Source: Erythrocercus mccallii (taxonomy: Eukaryota > Chordata > Aves > Passeriformes > Dicruridae). From it: a stretch of DNA of 64,000 nt. The stretch covers positions 625,157 to 689,156 of the forward strand of contig VZRG01000186.1 of NCBI GenBank assembly GCA_013397435.1, in the 5' to 3' direction. Shown here in pieces: positions 36,126 to 47,640 of this stretch. The position numbers and the translations under genes were made by a program. A model generated the notes under the pieces. The model had not been told where the DNA came from. It saw only the letters and a program-made list of their open reading frames with translations, and searched no databases. Numbering within the stretch: the first letter of the stretch is position 1; each line of letters starts with the position of its first letter.

Positions 36126-38042
36126 AAATGTCATACAGCTTTTATGTGTTGATGATACACTGTTGGGCAAACAGACTCTTACCCAGTTGTGGTCCAAATC
36201 AGTGGCATATGAACAATCGTTAAGAAACATCAGCGGGTCTAAGAGCACTGAGGTTAAGAATGAAAATTGCTAGTTTTCACCTCTAGGGGGTAGTCAGTAA
36301 ACTGAAAGAGAAAAACTAAAACAGTTATGGTTAAACAGGTTCAAAGATCCTAACCTTGTGAACCCAAACATGGAAGAGTTCAACAACAAATTTCCCAGCA
36401 ATGTGTAAAAATACCAAGAGGGAAAACCCTAAATAACCTCAAAGTTCAAATTACATTTTAAGATACCCAAGGGAATCTAATGTCAAAGAACCTTGCAAAC
36501 CACAGATAACTACGTTTTGAACACTATCTCTTAGGAATTAATGTGGGTTAAAGGTATCTTATGCCTGGAGCTTACTTATGAGCAATGCTTGTGCTCACTA
36601 AACTGACAGAGTAAGTCTATTTCCCTTCCTCCTTCATCCCGTCCAGCCTCTTATAATATTTTCATTTCACAAGGGTATCTTACTGTTCATGGGGATAAAT
36701 GAATGCATAAGGTGTTAAACAAGCAACATCTTATAAGATAAATAAAACATGATGTATACTTTGATCACATTAATTGTGTGCATATTTTGGGTCTCCAGTT
36801 CTGAATATTGTTTGAGAGAAATTATTACTGTTTGTTTTCCACCTAAACATTACTTACTATCTGAAAATTCATTATGCAACAGCAATTGTTTTTCATGCAC
36901 TTTAAAGCTTGTTAATATCTACTTAAAACATATCTATCTTAAAGGTAACTGTCTAAATCTAGATGGACATTTAAATAGAGAATTTGGCTGGAATTTGGTT
37001 TTTGTTTCTCTGAAATGACAAGCTCTTCCATAGAAGGGGAAACAATATTTGCTGCTGCTTGCATTTCTCCAATGTAATAAAAGTACTCTGGAGAGTAAAG
37101 AAAGGCAATGTTTTTCTTTTCTTTTCTAAGAGGGAAGTATAAACAACAGAAGGAGCTATTGTTCCTGTCAGGAGAATGACAACTGTGAATATTAATCTGA
37201 ACTAAAACGTGAAAATGCACATTATTCAAAATCTTTTCCAGTCTACTGAAAGACTTGTTTAAGGGAGATTGATGGAAAGGCAGAGGGTTTATTTTCAAGA
37301 CAGCCTGAGACCCAACTGATTCAGTGATGACAAGTTCTTTGAAAAGGGTTTCATCATTTTCAGCATAATAATGGCATTCATTCTAATATCATAAAGCAAA
37401 CAAAAAGGTACTGAAGTCTTAACTTCTTCATTCTGTCCTCCTGCCACACTTCCACTGTGTTCATTTCAAGAAGCAGGGAGACGATTTTCAGTGATTTTAA
37501 AACAACCCAATGGATATTTGGGTTTATTTTGGGGAAGAAATGGCAATTCAGACTTGGCTAGAGTAATGAGAACAAAATCAATACAATTTTGAGCTCAATG
37601 TTACATTTTATATTTGTGTGAGATTGCAAACCAGTAGATTGTTTAAAGGAAATCTGACATGGATCTAAATAATATGGTTTCAGCTCTGCTTAAATATTGT
37701 ATGGTATGTGTGGTAATGTGAAAATGCAGTCATTATCCACAATTACACCAACACTTGTAAAACAAATGGCTTTTAAAATTCCAAAATAGATTTTGAAAAT
37801 TAAATTAATTTTTTTATGTTAGTATTTCCTTTTTTAAAAAATGGCTTCTTCAAGTCAAATTATAGCCTTCTTTATAAACCCACGAATTATATTTTGACAG
37901 AGTTCAAATTTAAAATAGAAAAAGAAAAGTGAGGAAACAGATTTCTTCCCCGTGTTTAAAGTTTACAGAGAGAAGTAACAAAGCAGAACACCAGACTTCT
38001 AGTGCTCACATATTTGCTCAGTGACTATGGAGGTAGAGATTT

Positions 38043-38090
38043 AAAAAAACAAACAAACAAACAAACAAACAAACAAACAAACAAACAAAC
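38043..38090 (+). repeat. (AAAC)n microsatellite
   Basis: About eleven to twelve uninterrupted AAAC units lie in the intron between the Sushi 2 exons. It is long enough to be polymorphic. Confidence 0.97.
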
Positions 38091-40542
38091 CAATAAACCC
38101 CTCCAACCCAATTAAAACCATTCATTGTTGACTAGTGGATAGTAAATTAAACAGTAATTTCTTTGAAATCCCATATCAGACAAACTATAAGATATATTCA
38201 AAAGGATGTTCCCTTTTTAAATGGGAAATTTCCAAGCTTAATCAATGGACTCAGTAATTTGGATGTGTGAACAGTTTTATTGCAGACTGTGATCCTGATG
38301 CATCCCCTCTCCTAAGATGCTTATTAAGATCCATAAAGATCCTTGTGTCCCTACCTTGCTCTTTAATGTGACAATTTTTGCTATGGTTCTTCTTTCTTTT
38401 TATTATGTTGTATTTAGCATATTTATTTTGTATCCCTTAGTTTATGTTCAGAAATTTCAAAAGATTATATCCATGGTGTAAAACATACGAGGTTCACATT
38501 AATTGTCCTTAGATCCAAGCTATTTCCAGAGCTTTAGGGAAAAAAACCCAACTCCCTGAAATACATATTTTTTAGAATAATATTAAAACAAATTGAATCA
38601 TTGTAAGTGTATAGCTTAAATTAAAGTATAATGTATTATGTATACATTAATAAAAACTTTAAAAATATTTTTACAATGATCAAAACCCAACCGAAACATA
38701 AAATCTTTAACTTAGTTCATTAGACACAAAAATATTTGTATTCCTCTTGTTCATTTCCTTCTATCTCCCTTCTTTCTTTCTATGGGGAATATTCAGGTAT
38801 TTTAAATTATAAATTCCTGTTGCAGACATCCAAAGTTATACTTTTAATTTTACTCTATGTTCTTGTATGTACACAGCTTTGTAATTCTCCTTACATGCCT
38901 CGATGGTAGCAAACTTAAGGGAAATGTTGGTTTTCACATTACTTCACACAACATTACACTTGTGAAATCGTCTTTATTCAACATGGTTTTTAAATATTTT
39001 AGTTGTCATTTTGTGTTTGTCACTACTAGGTAACTGCTTGAGTCTTTCCTGTTTCCTTAGGAAAAAAAACCCCACAGAAATCCTAATTCTAGAAAATAGA
39101 AGAAAATACCATTACAAATATGTGTTTATGGCATTAAAATGTCAGATTAATGAGTAACATTTTCTTTACCAATAAAAGAAACTAATTTTTATTAACTTGA
39201 GGTGTTTCTTTAGAAAAAAGCTTGGTTTCTTTTTCTGAGGGTTTCAAGAATGTTCTGAAGATTAGGACAAGCATAAAATAAGCACAATTTTAGAAACTTG
39301 TATTACTCTTCAAGAATTTTATGCATTTTGCATGAATTATGGAAGAAAAAGGCCAATATTTTCCCTGCCTTTCTGAGTTTTCTTATTTAACAGCTCAAGA
39401 AAAATGTGATAGGAAAAGCAGTTTTTAAAGCTTTTCTAGATTTGAAGCATCATACTCAAATTTTAAAATTAACCAAAAAGAAAATCCCCAAACCAATTAT
39501 ATTAAAATTTCCTGAAAGAATGAAAAGAACTATAGAAACACATCATAATATCAATAAACAATATAGTTAGTGTTTGTGAGATTCTCTGAGAAACTAAGAA
39601 TACACTTGTCCATGAAGAGTTGGAATGAACTGGGTCATATTGAATGACATTATATGCAGTCCTTCACAGCACAGTTTTAAACATTGAGCCTCCTGACTGC
39701 CATGTAGATATCCCCTGGTGTTTAGAACTCAAAAACTTACAAAGACTAAACTGAGAAATCTGCTTTATTGAGTTCACTTTGTTCACGACATGGGACCATC
39801 AAATACAGATTTAAAAGTGCAAGAAATCAAACAACAGAAGCAGTTATGGTGGGGATCAAAGAAGGTCACAAATAATAAGTGGATCCAGATACATAAACAG
39901 TGTTTAAGAAAACTTTGCGATATAGACCATAAGTATATATAGTTTTTGAAAATCTTCATAACAATTGGGTAACACAAATAATTCCAAAGGGACACACTTC
40001 ACTGTTCCAAGTGTAACAGTCATGTTTCAGTCCTAAAATAATTTATCATTTAATGTAATGTTTAAGAGGAAATGTCAACAAGATCAGGAATATTTAATGA
40101 ATTATTTCCATTGATTGAAATGAACAATTCCTGGTTCTATGTGTTGAAAAATTTCCATATCTAATTGCTTATTCTCTCATTGGAGTGAATATAGCAATGT
40201 TGAAATTATTCATTAAGCTGTGTTGCCTGAAAGAATTGTGTTTATATATTTTCTTAAATAAAATACATTTTCATACATTCATTGAACTTATACTGTAAAA
40301 GATCAACTTGATGTCACAATTATTTTGTATTCCTTAAAAGGTGGGCAAACTGAATAATAGACCTTTTCCCTGGAGTACAATTTGGTTTTTATTAATAAAA
40401 TACTGATAGAGTAGTATTTTGCACCTTAATTTCTGTGTTTGGATCTTGAAATATTGTCACCTGGCAATATTTACATTTGTTTGAGGATGTTGATATTAAA
40501 ATATATTTAATTCCCTCCTCCTTTCTCCCCTTTTTCTCCTAG

Positions 40543-40667
40543 GGTGGGTGCAAGTGTACAGTTTTCCTGTGAAGACAATTATGTGCTGCAAGGTTCTAAG
40601 AGCATTACTTGTCAGAGAGTGACAGATACGCTGGCTGCCTGGAGTGACCACAGGCCAATTTGCAGAG
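40543..40667 (+). CDS. CSMD1: CSMD1 internal exon: remainder of Sushi domain 2
   Basis: This is a 125-nt exon after a long pyrimidine-rich acceptor (CTCCTTTCTCCCCTTTTTCTCCTAG) and before a GTAACT donor. Its first G completes the arginine codon begun in the exon at 33768, and its last G begins an alanine codon finished in the exon at 44696, so all three exons share one frame. It encodes 41 full codons, starting VGASVQFSC and including VLQGSKSITCQ and WSDHRPIC. These carry cysteines 2, 3 and 4 and the conserved tryptophan of the Sushi fold, which completes the domain opened by the previous exon. No stop or frameshift is present. Human CSMD1, as I recall it, is nearly identical here; CSMD3 differs at several positions. 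In the family these domains mediate extracellular protein contacts and complement inhibition. Confidence 0.93.
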
Positions 40668-42244
40668 GTAACTGCTATTCTTTGGAATTTTGGAAGGGTA
40701 ATTTGTAGTTTCTGCTGCAATGAAACTCTAAACTAAGCAAACTAAAACAGGAACTATATCTCATGTATATGTGTATATATGATTAAAAATACATAAAGAT
40801 TTTTATGTAGCTTGAAGCATGCAATCAAATGATCAAATGTGTAGAAAGAGTACCAATTTAGGGAGCTAATTTCCTTTAAATAGTTTTAATTTAACTTAAT
40901 TTTCTTTTTGTTATGATAAACTTAATTGAAGAAGAACTAATTTGTTAGGTTTATGTTAATTTTTTCTAAATTAATTCCCAAACGTGAGATTCTCACAATA
41001 ATACTATGTTCCTATCAGTCACAGATATTTACCTAGTCCTGATTTTTCTGTAAATTCTTTTCTGTTCCCCCATTTTGTTCAACTTTATATAAAACCTGAC
41101 CTTCCAACATTTCTAAATGTTTTTTTGCATCTAGACCTCCCTGCTTTACATTCCTGCCCATGCCACTTTCATGGAGGAACAGGGGAAATGGCTTTTTGTT
41201 ACTTTGTATGTTTGTCCATTGCAATCTACCATCTGCAATAAAAACATAGAAAAATATATAAATTATGCCAAAATACCTCAGAAATGAGCTGTACAGGAAA
41301 AAATAAAGAATGGATCTCTAGGTACAGAATTTTTATCTCAGAATTAGATAAATTAGAATTAGAAAAATTATTTCAGGTTTCACATTTAAACTGTACATGC
41401 CAATGAGAGTCTTGACCCATTAATTGTGCTTGCCTTATATTCTCCTAGAACCAGACAACCTAGCCAGGATAAACAGGGCAAACCACCACCATTAATTGGA
41501 AAAAAAAAAAGAAATCATACAAACTGTTAGAGACACTTTTATTGTCATTTTGAGGTAGACTAACGTGATACTTCTTGTACATAAAACATCTTACACCAAA
41601 ATGCCAGTTACCAGGGCAGAAAATCATATTGGTTTAAGAAACACTGAAGGATTTGAAACACCTGAACTTAAACTTTTTTGTTGTTGTTGTTAAAGAATGA
41701 GCTAAAACATAATTTCATTTATATAAAACTCATATACTTCTCTAGAAAGTTTCCCTTATGTAGTTATTTTGTAATTCCATTTTTTTTTTCTTCTCCTGCT
41801 GCCGGATTAGATTTTTTTCAACTTGTATAAACATGTGTGTGCTTCACTTCTCAGTGGTGTATAATTCTTGGTCAGTATTATGATGTGCATGTGTGTGGAT
41901 TGTGAGGAGTGAAAGATGCAATGTGTATTATTCTCCATTCCCTTACTGACCTCCAAGATGCCAGTATTCATGGTGCTCATATAAGCACCAATTAAAAATA
42001 ATAAAATATGCAGTGCAAAGAAGTACTTATCACATTTTCTAAATTATCATTAACTTAAAATGGAAAAGCTGATAAACTGCACACGACTACTGTGAGTTTA
42101 ATGTCTTCAAGAATACAAGACTTCTTGAAGAAACTGATGCTTGCATTTACCCCGGAGTGGTGATTAACAAAGCTCAAAACATAGGAATCTGATGAAAAGT
42201 CACAATAACCATCTGGCTCTTGGCAATTTCATGACATTACTTGA

Positions 42245-42400
42245 AAGGGCACAACAATGTCTGGGGTCCCAGGGTCCCGCTGGGGTCTGCTCATGGTGAT
42301 GGTGCAGCTCCAGGCCCACCCCAGCACCACACCTGGGTCACAGGCAGGGAGTGGTGGGAGGCCCCAGAAACTGCCCTCAGAAACTGTGTGGTGCTAATGT
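42245..42400. other. Unclassified GC-rich block in intron
   Basis: About 155 bp are strongly enriched in G+C (GGGGTCCCAGGGTCCCGCTGGGGTC, CCAGGCCCACCCCAGCACC), with AT-rich flanks. It has no long reading frame and no repeat family I recognise. It could be a fragment of a GC-rich retroelement or an isolated regulatory patch. Confidence 0.5.
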
Positions 42401-43030
42401 AAATGCTCCCAGTTGCCTTGAATTCCACACAAAAATCTTACAGCAATCCATTCCTGTCTTCTGCAGGCAGTATACAAAGCTATCTAACATTTTTTTATTC
42501 AATCTTTTGCAGTAACTCCATTTCCTAAGTATACCTCTGAGCTGAAATTCAATTGCACCTCTTGCTTGGCTTTACCCCTTTCCCCTCTCCATGCTTTTTA
42601 GCTTTATCATGGAAATCTGACTAGGAGAAAGGTAAAAGAGTAACAGCTTGACTGAAAAATCTCTCTGCAAGGAAGATGTTTCTTAGCCTTTCTTCTTTAT
42701 GGACAGCTACAGGAGGGACCGCCTGAGTTTCTTTATTGCTACAAAGTTTCACCTCTGGATTAGTTCCTTCTGTAGCAGTCCTTAGGCAGGAGGACTTGAA
42801 AACAAAGTAACAAGAGATTGTGTTCTAGTTATGGTTCTGGGGGTATGGTGTTTCTACAAGTTACTAGAAAGAAAATGTCCCGTATTTCAGATCCCATGAA
42901 TTTGTCCTTGTTTTCCCTCAATTAAAAGAATATAGATTGTTTAATATAGCAGCAACATGCCAAACTTTCTCTATTGTTAGTTGGCAGCACAGTGTGGCAT
43001 ACTTAAATGTGATTAGTTTTTTGTGACACT

Positions 43031-43125
43031 TAGGGACATGGTTTAGTGATGGACTAGGCGGTGGTAAATTAAGCCTTACGTTCAGTAAACCTAGATCTCT
43101 TTTCTAACCTAAGGGATTCTATGAC
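43031..43125 (+). mobile_element. CR1 LINE terminal fragment
   Basis: TAGGGACATGGTTTAGTGATGGACTAGGCGGTGGTAAATTAAG and a final CTAACCTAAGGGATTCTATGAC fit the 3' UTR end of one avian CR1 subfamily on +. It is about 95 bp long and diverged. Confidence 0.8.
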
Positions 43126-43311
43126 TTTTTTTTTTTTCATGTTAAGGACAGCCACCTTTTTAATAACTGTTAAGTGATGCTTTCATTGAATATCCTATGT
43201 AGATGAGGGGTTTTTTTAGACTTCTACTGGGATTGTAACAAAAGATTTCCATGTGATGTGTCTGAGACTTAAATTGGCGAGTGGCTATTAAGACAGTTTT
43301 GGTCATAAACA

Positions 43312-43390
43312 TGGAATCATAGAATGATTAGTGTTGGAAGGGGACTTAAAGATCATGTTCTAATCTGCCTGCATACACACACATTTTCAC
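43312..43390 (-). mobile_element. CR1 LINE terminal fragment
   Basis: ATGGAATCATAGAATGATTAGTGTTGGAAGGGGACTTAAAGATCATG is the reversed CR1 terminus. The similarity fades after about 43390. With the + copy at 43031 it forms a short inverted pair about 190 bp apart. Confidence 0.8.
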
Positions 43391-44695
43391 TGAAAATGGA
43401 GTCCTAGTTGATCAATCTTGTCATAGAATTATAACGATTTCTTGAAGTCTAGTCTGATATTGCAGCAAAGGACCAAGTGCTGTAATGGAGGGATAAAAAA
43501 TGTGATAGTTATTTTCATCTAGTACTTTTTTTCCTATTGTTACCAGTCATGCTTCTATACGTGGAGAAGATCCAGCTGTTCATGAAGCAAAGAAACACTC
43601 ATATTTTATCCTTGAGAATGGAGGGAGCCACAGAGAAAGATGAAAACTAAAATTTTTTAAAGTACCAGAAATATGTTGGATGTTTTATTCCAATATTCAG
43701 AAAAAGAATGACCAAGTTTTTAAAGAATCTAGACATTCCTCTTGCCTGTACTGGAACTTAAGTAACTGAAGGGACTAAATTACATGAAAAGGTGGTGGAA
43801 GATATATGGATAGATTCTGAGATTCTGAGATTTGTTTCTAAGCACTTAGAAATTCTATGATCTAAACTCTCTGTTTAGCATGTTGACAAAGTGGTGTAGC
43901 ACCACCAACATGATAGTGACATTTTGAAATATTCTGAGTTGTATAATTGTGTCACTGGAAATTATATATCTACATATTTTTTAAATGCTTTTAGATATTG
44001 AAATATTTTAAGAAATTTGAATATTCTTGCAAAAGCTATCATTAATGCTCTTTAGAAGATATCTGAATATGTTAAGTAATATATTTGCAAAATGCTGGCT
44101 GTCTGGATTTCCTGAATGTGGCAGAGATTGTGATGGTTTCATAGCTGAATCTGCTTTACCAAAGTCTTACAACATACTGCCTAGAACCATTTTTATATTT
44201 TTTTCTTTCTAATTATATTAGCTAAGACACCACAGAAGGTCATGTTTAGGTTAAGGGCATGACAGTCACATACATATTGTGATACATGTGTTTCTTTCTC
44301 CAAGTCATGGGCAAATCATGAAGGAGAACACATACTGACCCTTCTTACATACGTGGGTAGAAGGCTCCCTCCATCCATTTGGAAAGGGTAAATCTTTCTC
44401 CAAACAGAATATTGATATGAGAATTTTGAGAATTTAATTGACATAAAGTAAGAATAAAGTATTGTAAATGTTAGGCTAATTAATTGAAAAGTGCTCATTT
44501 CTTCCTCTGTAAGTAAATTTTCAGGATTTTTTTTTTGTCTGGCTGAAATATCCTTAAGGGCAGATTGGTATAGAATATATCCGCATAGTAATACTTACAT
44601 GGCAAGTTGTTGCTAATGCTGTGGCAATTTGATAATATTTATTTTAAACAGAGCATCCAGTCTAAAGCAATCTGATTTGTTGGTTATCATTTTAG

Positions 44696-44817
44696 CTAGA
44701 ACATGTGGTTCTAATTTACGTGGACCGAGTGGCATTATCACATCACCAAATTATCCAGTTCAGTATGAAGACAATGCACACTGCGTGTGGGTCATTACAA
44801 CAACTGATCCTGACAAG
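44696..44817 (+). CDS. CSMD1: CSMD1 internal exon: start of CUB domain 3
   Basis: This is a 122-nt exon between a TTATCATTTTAG acceptor and a GTATGC donor. Two bases complete the alanine codon from the previous exon, 40 codons follow, and the exon ends in phase 0 after a lysine. The peptide begins RTCGSNLRGPSG and continues through SPNYP, YEDNAHCVWVI and TTTDPDK. This is the N-terminal third of a CUB domain: the first cysteine pair, the SPNYP turn and the C-W strand. The rest of the CUB domain must lie in a later exon; I could not find one in the remaining 19.2 kb. The acceptor pyrimidine tract is weaker than those of the other two exons. The sequence is intact and fits purifying selection, but only alignment can show that. 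Confidence 0.93.
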
Positions 44818-47554
44818 GTATGCTTTTTCTCTTGTCTCAAGTTAAAAATATCTTATATATATTTGCAAAAATGTATAAACACATGGAGGTCTGTATGTTC
44901 ATTTAAACACAAAAAGGAATAGAGTTGTTACAAAAATACAGTGGGCACTAGAGGGAAAAAAAGGTAGCATATATGCAAATGTCCATTCAGAGTAATAGGT
45001 CTAACTTAAAATTTTCAAGTTTTAAATACATTTTTTAATGAAATACAGAAAATCATAATTAAAATTCCACATTATTAAATGAGTTAATAGTGAACTTTTC
45101 AGGTTGTATCTTGATACTTAATCGCTGTTGAATCTCAACGTAAGATTTCTTGGCATAAAAATTGGACATTACACGTAAATATTTTGAGAGATGTTGTTAG
45201 TTGTTTTGTTACCTACATAATTTCTTTTTAATCCATTCTTTTCCAGAAATGATTCTTAATACATAACTATGAATTAGTCTAATTAAGCACAAGATAGTGG
45301 TCATAACAGAGTATTTTTACTCTTTTTCTCCAAAATCAGTAAAGGAAGGAGACCCCCTGCCTGTAAGAAAAAAAAAAAAAGTTAAAGACTTTACTTATAT
45401 TGTACTTCTTTGTAATGAAATGCTGAAAAAATTAATAATATTATGTCAGGGAATGTACAATCTATATGTACTTTCATAATCACAAAACATATATTTCCTG
45501 TGCATCTTTTTGGAAGACTATATTCTTGACTTCTTTAAAGTGGTTAAGGAAAAAATGTTTGTCTTGCCATAAATAAGTGAATGTGTTTAACTGCAGAAAA
45601 AATGAATTTGCTGCATGCTTTCATAGCATATTTTTGAAATGTAAATACTGTTGGTATATGAAATTAATTAAGTTCACTTTTTTCCTTAAAGAGGATTCAG
45701 TGTGGCTCAGTAAAAATACATATTCAGGAAAAAAAGGCAAACGTACAAAACTATATTGAGAAAGATTTTACTGTAGTGGTTCTTGCTGAACAATAAAAAG
45801 CTGTTTATATTTTATTTGGAACTGTTATTTAGAAATAATATATTTTATTTAGAAAAGCCATTAGATGTGAAAATTTCTCCTGGAAGGCCTTTGACTTTAA
45901 AATCATTGCATTTTTTAGAAATTTTTAAATTACTTTGTATTTTTAAATATAGAAAAGCATTTCAATTATGGAAAATGTCTGATAATTTAATACTCAAATT
46001 TATATTCTATAGAGTGTTGTCTTGTTGATTTTGCAAATACAGTATATTTTTGTCAGAGAAAAATGAAATGTGCATTAAAAAAAAATTTAAATTCCTGCTA
46101 ATAGAAGAGAGTATTGGCATCTTGATGCTTTCTGTGTTCAGTAAATTTTAATTTTTTTTTTCCTTGAGTTTTCAGGAATTTAATTAAGGATTGTTTTTCA
46201 TATTTATAATAAAATGAAGGTGGTTTAACTATAATAGTAGAAAAATTGGTTCTCTCCATAATATTAAACTCTCCACTGTGTTTTCTGTGGAGACTGAGAC
46301 TTACCTATGAAAAGCAGTAAACCCTCATCTACTACAGTAATGTACAAGTTCTCTTCATTCTTTACAATGTATCTTTCTCAGTGAATTTAGAATTTTAGTA
46401 GCACAGAACTTACTGAGATTGGTGTGGATTAATTAATTAGTATGTTTACTGGACTTGAAAAAACACTACTCTTAAGCACTGTTCTGTGGGCAGGTTGCTA
46501 GTTCATCAGATACAAAAATACATAGGAGGAATTGCATACCCAGACAGATAAATTATGTTATCTTCAAAATTAAGAGGTCTGAGTAAACACTTGGATCTTT
46601 CACCCAGAAAACCATCCTGTTACATACAGCTGTGTGGAAGGGAAGGAGACACACTAACAGACACTGATAATCACAGCATGAGAAAAAGAGGTGTAACTTT
46701 TAAGTCTTTAATTTTCAACAGGATGGGCTATATTGAATGAGTTGTCTTTTTATTGAACTTGGATTCGTCTAGCAGTGCAACCAAGGAAGAATTTTCTTAA
46801 TTTGATTTCTCTTGGAAAGACTGTAGTTGCTTTAGGACCATGATGACTGTAAATGTGAAGTCTTAAAATCAAATTTCTTTAAGGCTTACAGTGTCATTAG
46901 GTTGCTTTCATATAAAGTCTACATCTTTATCAGTATTGGGATTCGTACCCCCAAGCAACTGCATCTGGAGTTAACACACATCCTTTCAGATAATAAAAGA
47001 CGTGAAAGAAAATTTACTTTACTTTAAAAGTTATCTGATTGAATGGAACCCTATTATTTTTTGAAAAAAATCTTGCTAACATTTTCAAATCTATGAACTT
47101 TAAAAAAATTAATTACCAAATAATTTTCAAGTTTCCAAAACAATAAAATTATTTCAAGATATGTTAAGATTTTTGCAGATTTTCACCCTCGACTTTTCTT
47201 GGAGTTTAGAATGGCAGAACTCTTGAAAATTGAATTGTGTATTGAAGGTCTGATTTTAAAATTACTTTGAGGAATCTACTCTTTTGACTTGCAAATTTGA
47301 AAACATTTATCAGAATGCTTAAGATACTGTTGATTTTCTTTTCCAAGGAGGCAGACAGCTTATGATATGTTGTTATTCTGTATCATAAATTACTTCTGAT
47401 GTACTCTAAAAGTGAATTTGTGGCCTTTTATCAGGTTAGTTTGCAAATAGAATTTTACAAGACGAGATAAAGTTTTGTCTTAACATAACATTCAGTTTAG
47501 TTTGAAGAGAATAATGCAGTTAAGGAGTTTCCTGGGAGGTTTCTTTCCAACCAC

Positions 47555-47640
47555 CCCCTCCCAAACCCCAATCCAAATATAAAACAAAAAACCCAACAAA
47601 ACAAACAAACACCGAGAAAACATACCCCAAAACATAATAA
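47555..47640 (+). repeat. A/C-rich low-complexity tract
   Basis: CCACCCCCTCCCAAACCCC is followed by AAACAAAAAACCC and CAAACAAAC units. It is a simple-sequence region. Confidence 0.85.

Larger units (their letters stand above)
33856..40542 (+). other. CSMD1: CSMD1 intron between the two Sushi 2 exons
   Basis: This 6,687-bp GT-AG intron splits Sushi domain 2 in phase 2. It holds a solo LTR at 33924-34502, a poly-A tract near 34829, a decayed CR1 tail near 36005 and an (AAAC)n microsatellite at 38043-38090. The rest is AT-rich sequence in which I see no gene. Confidence 0.9.
40668..44695 (+). other. CSMD1: CSMD1 intron between Sushi 2 and CUB 3 exons
   Basis: This 4,028-bp GT-AG intron is in phase 1, the usual phase at boundaries between CUB and Sushi modules. 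It holds an unclassified GC-rich block at about 42245-42400 and two short CR1 tails near 43031 and 43312. Otherwise it is AT-rich with no visible gene. Confidence 0.9.

Noticed and set aside
38043..38090. CRISPR-like or functional array
   Set aside because: It is a plain AAAC microsatellite without spacers.
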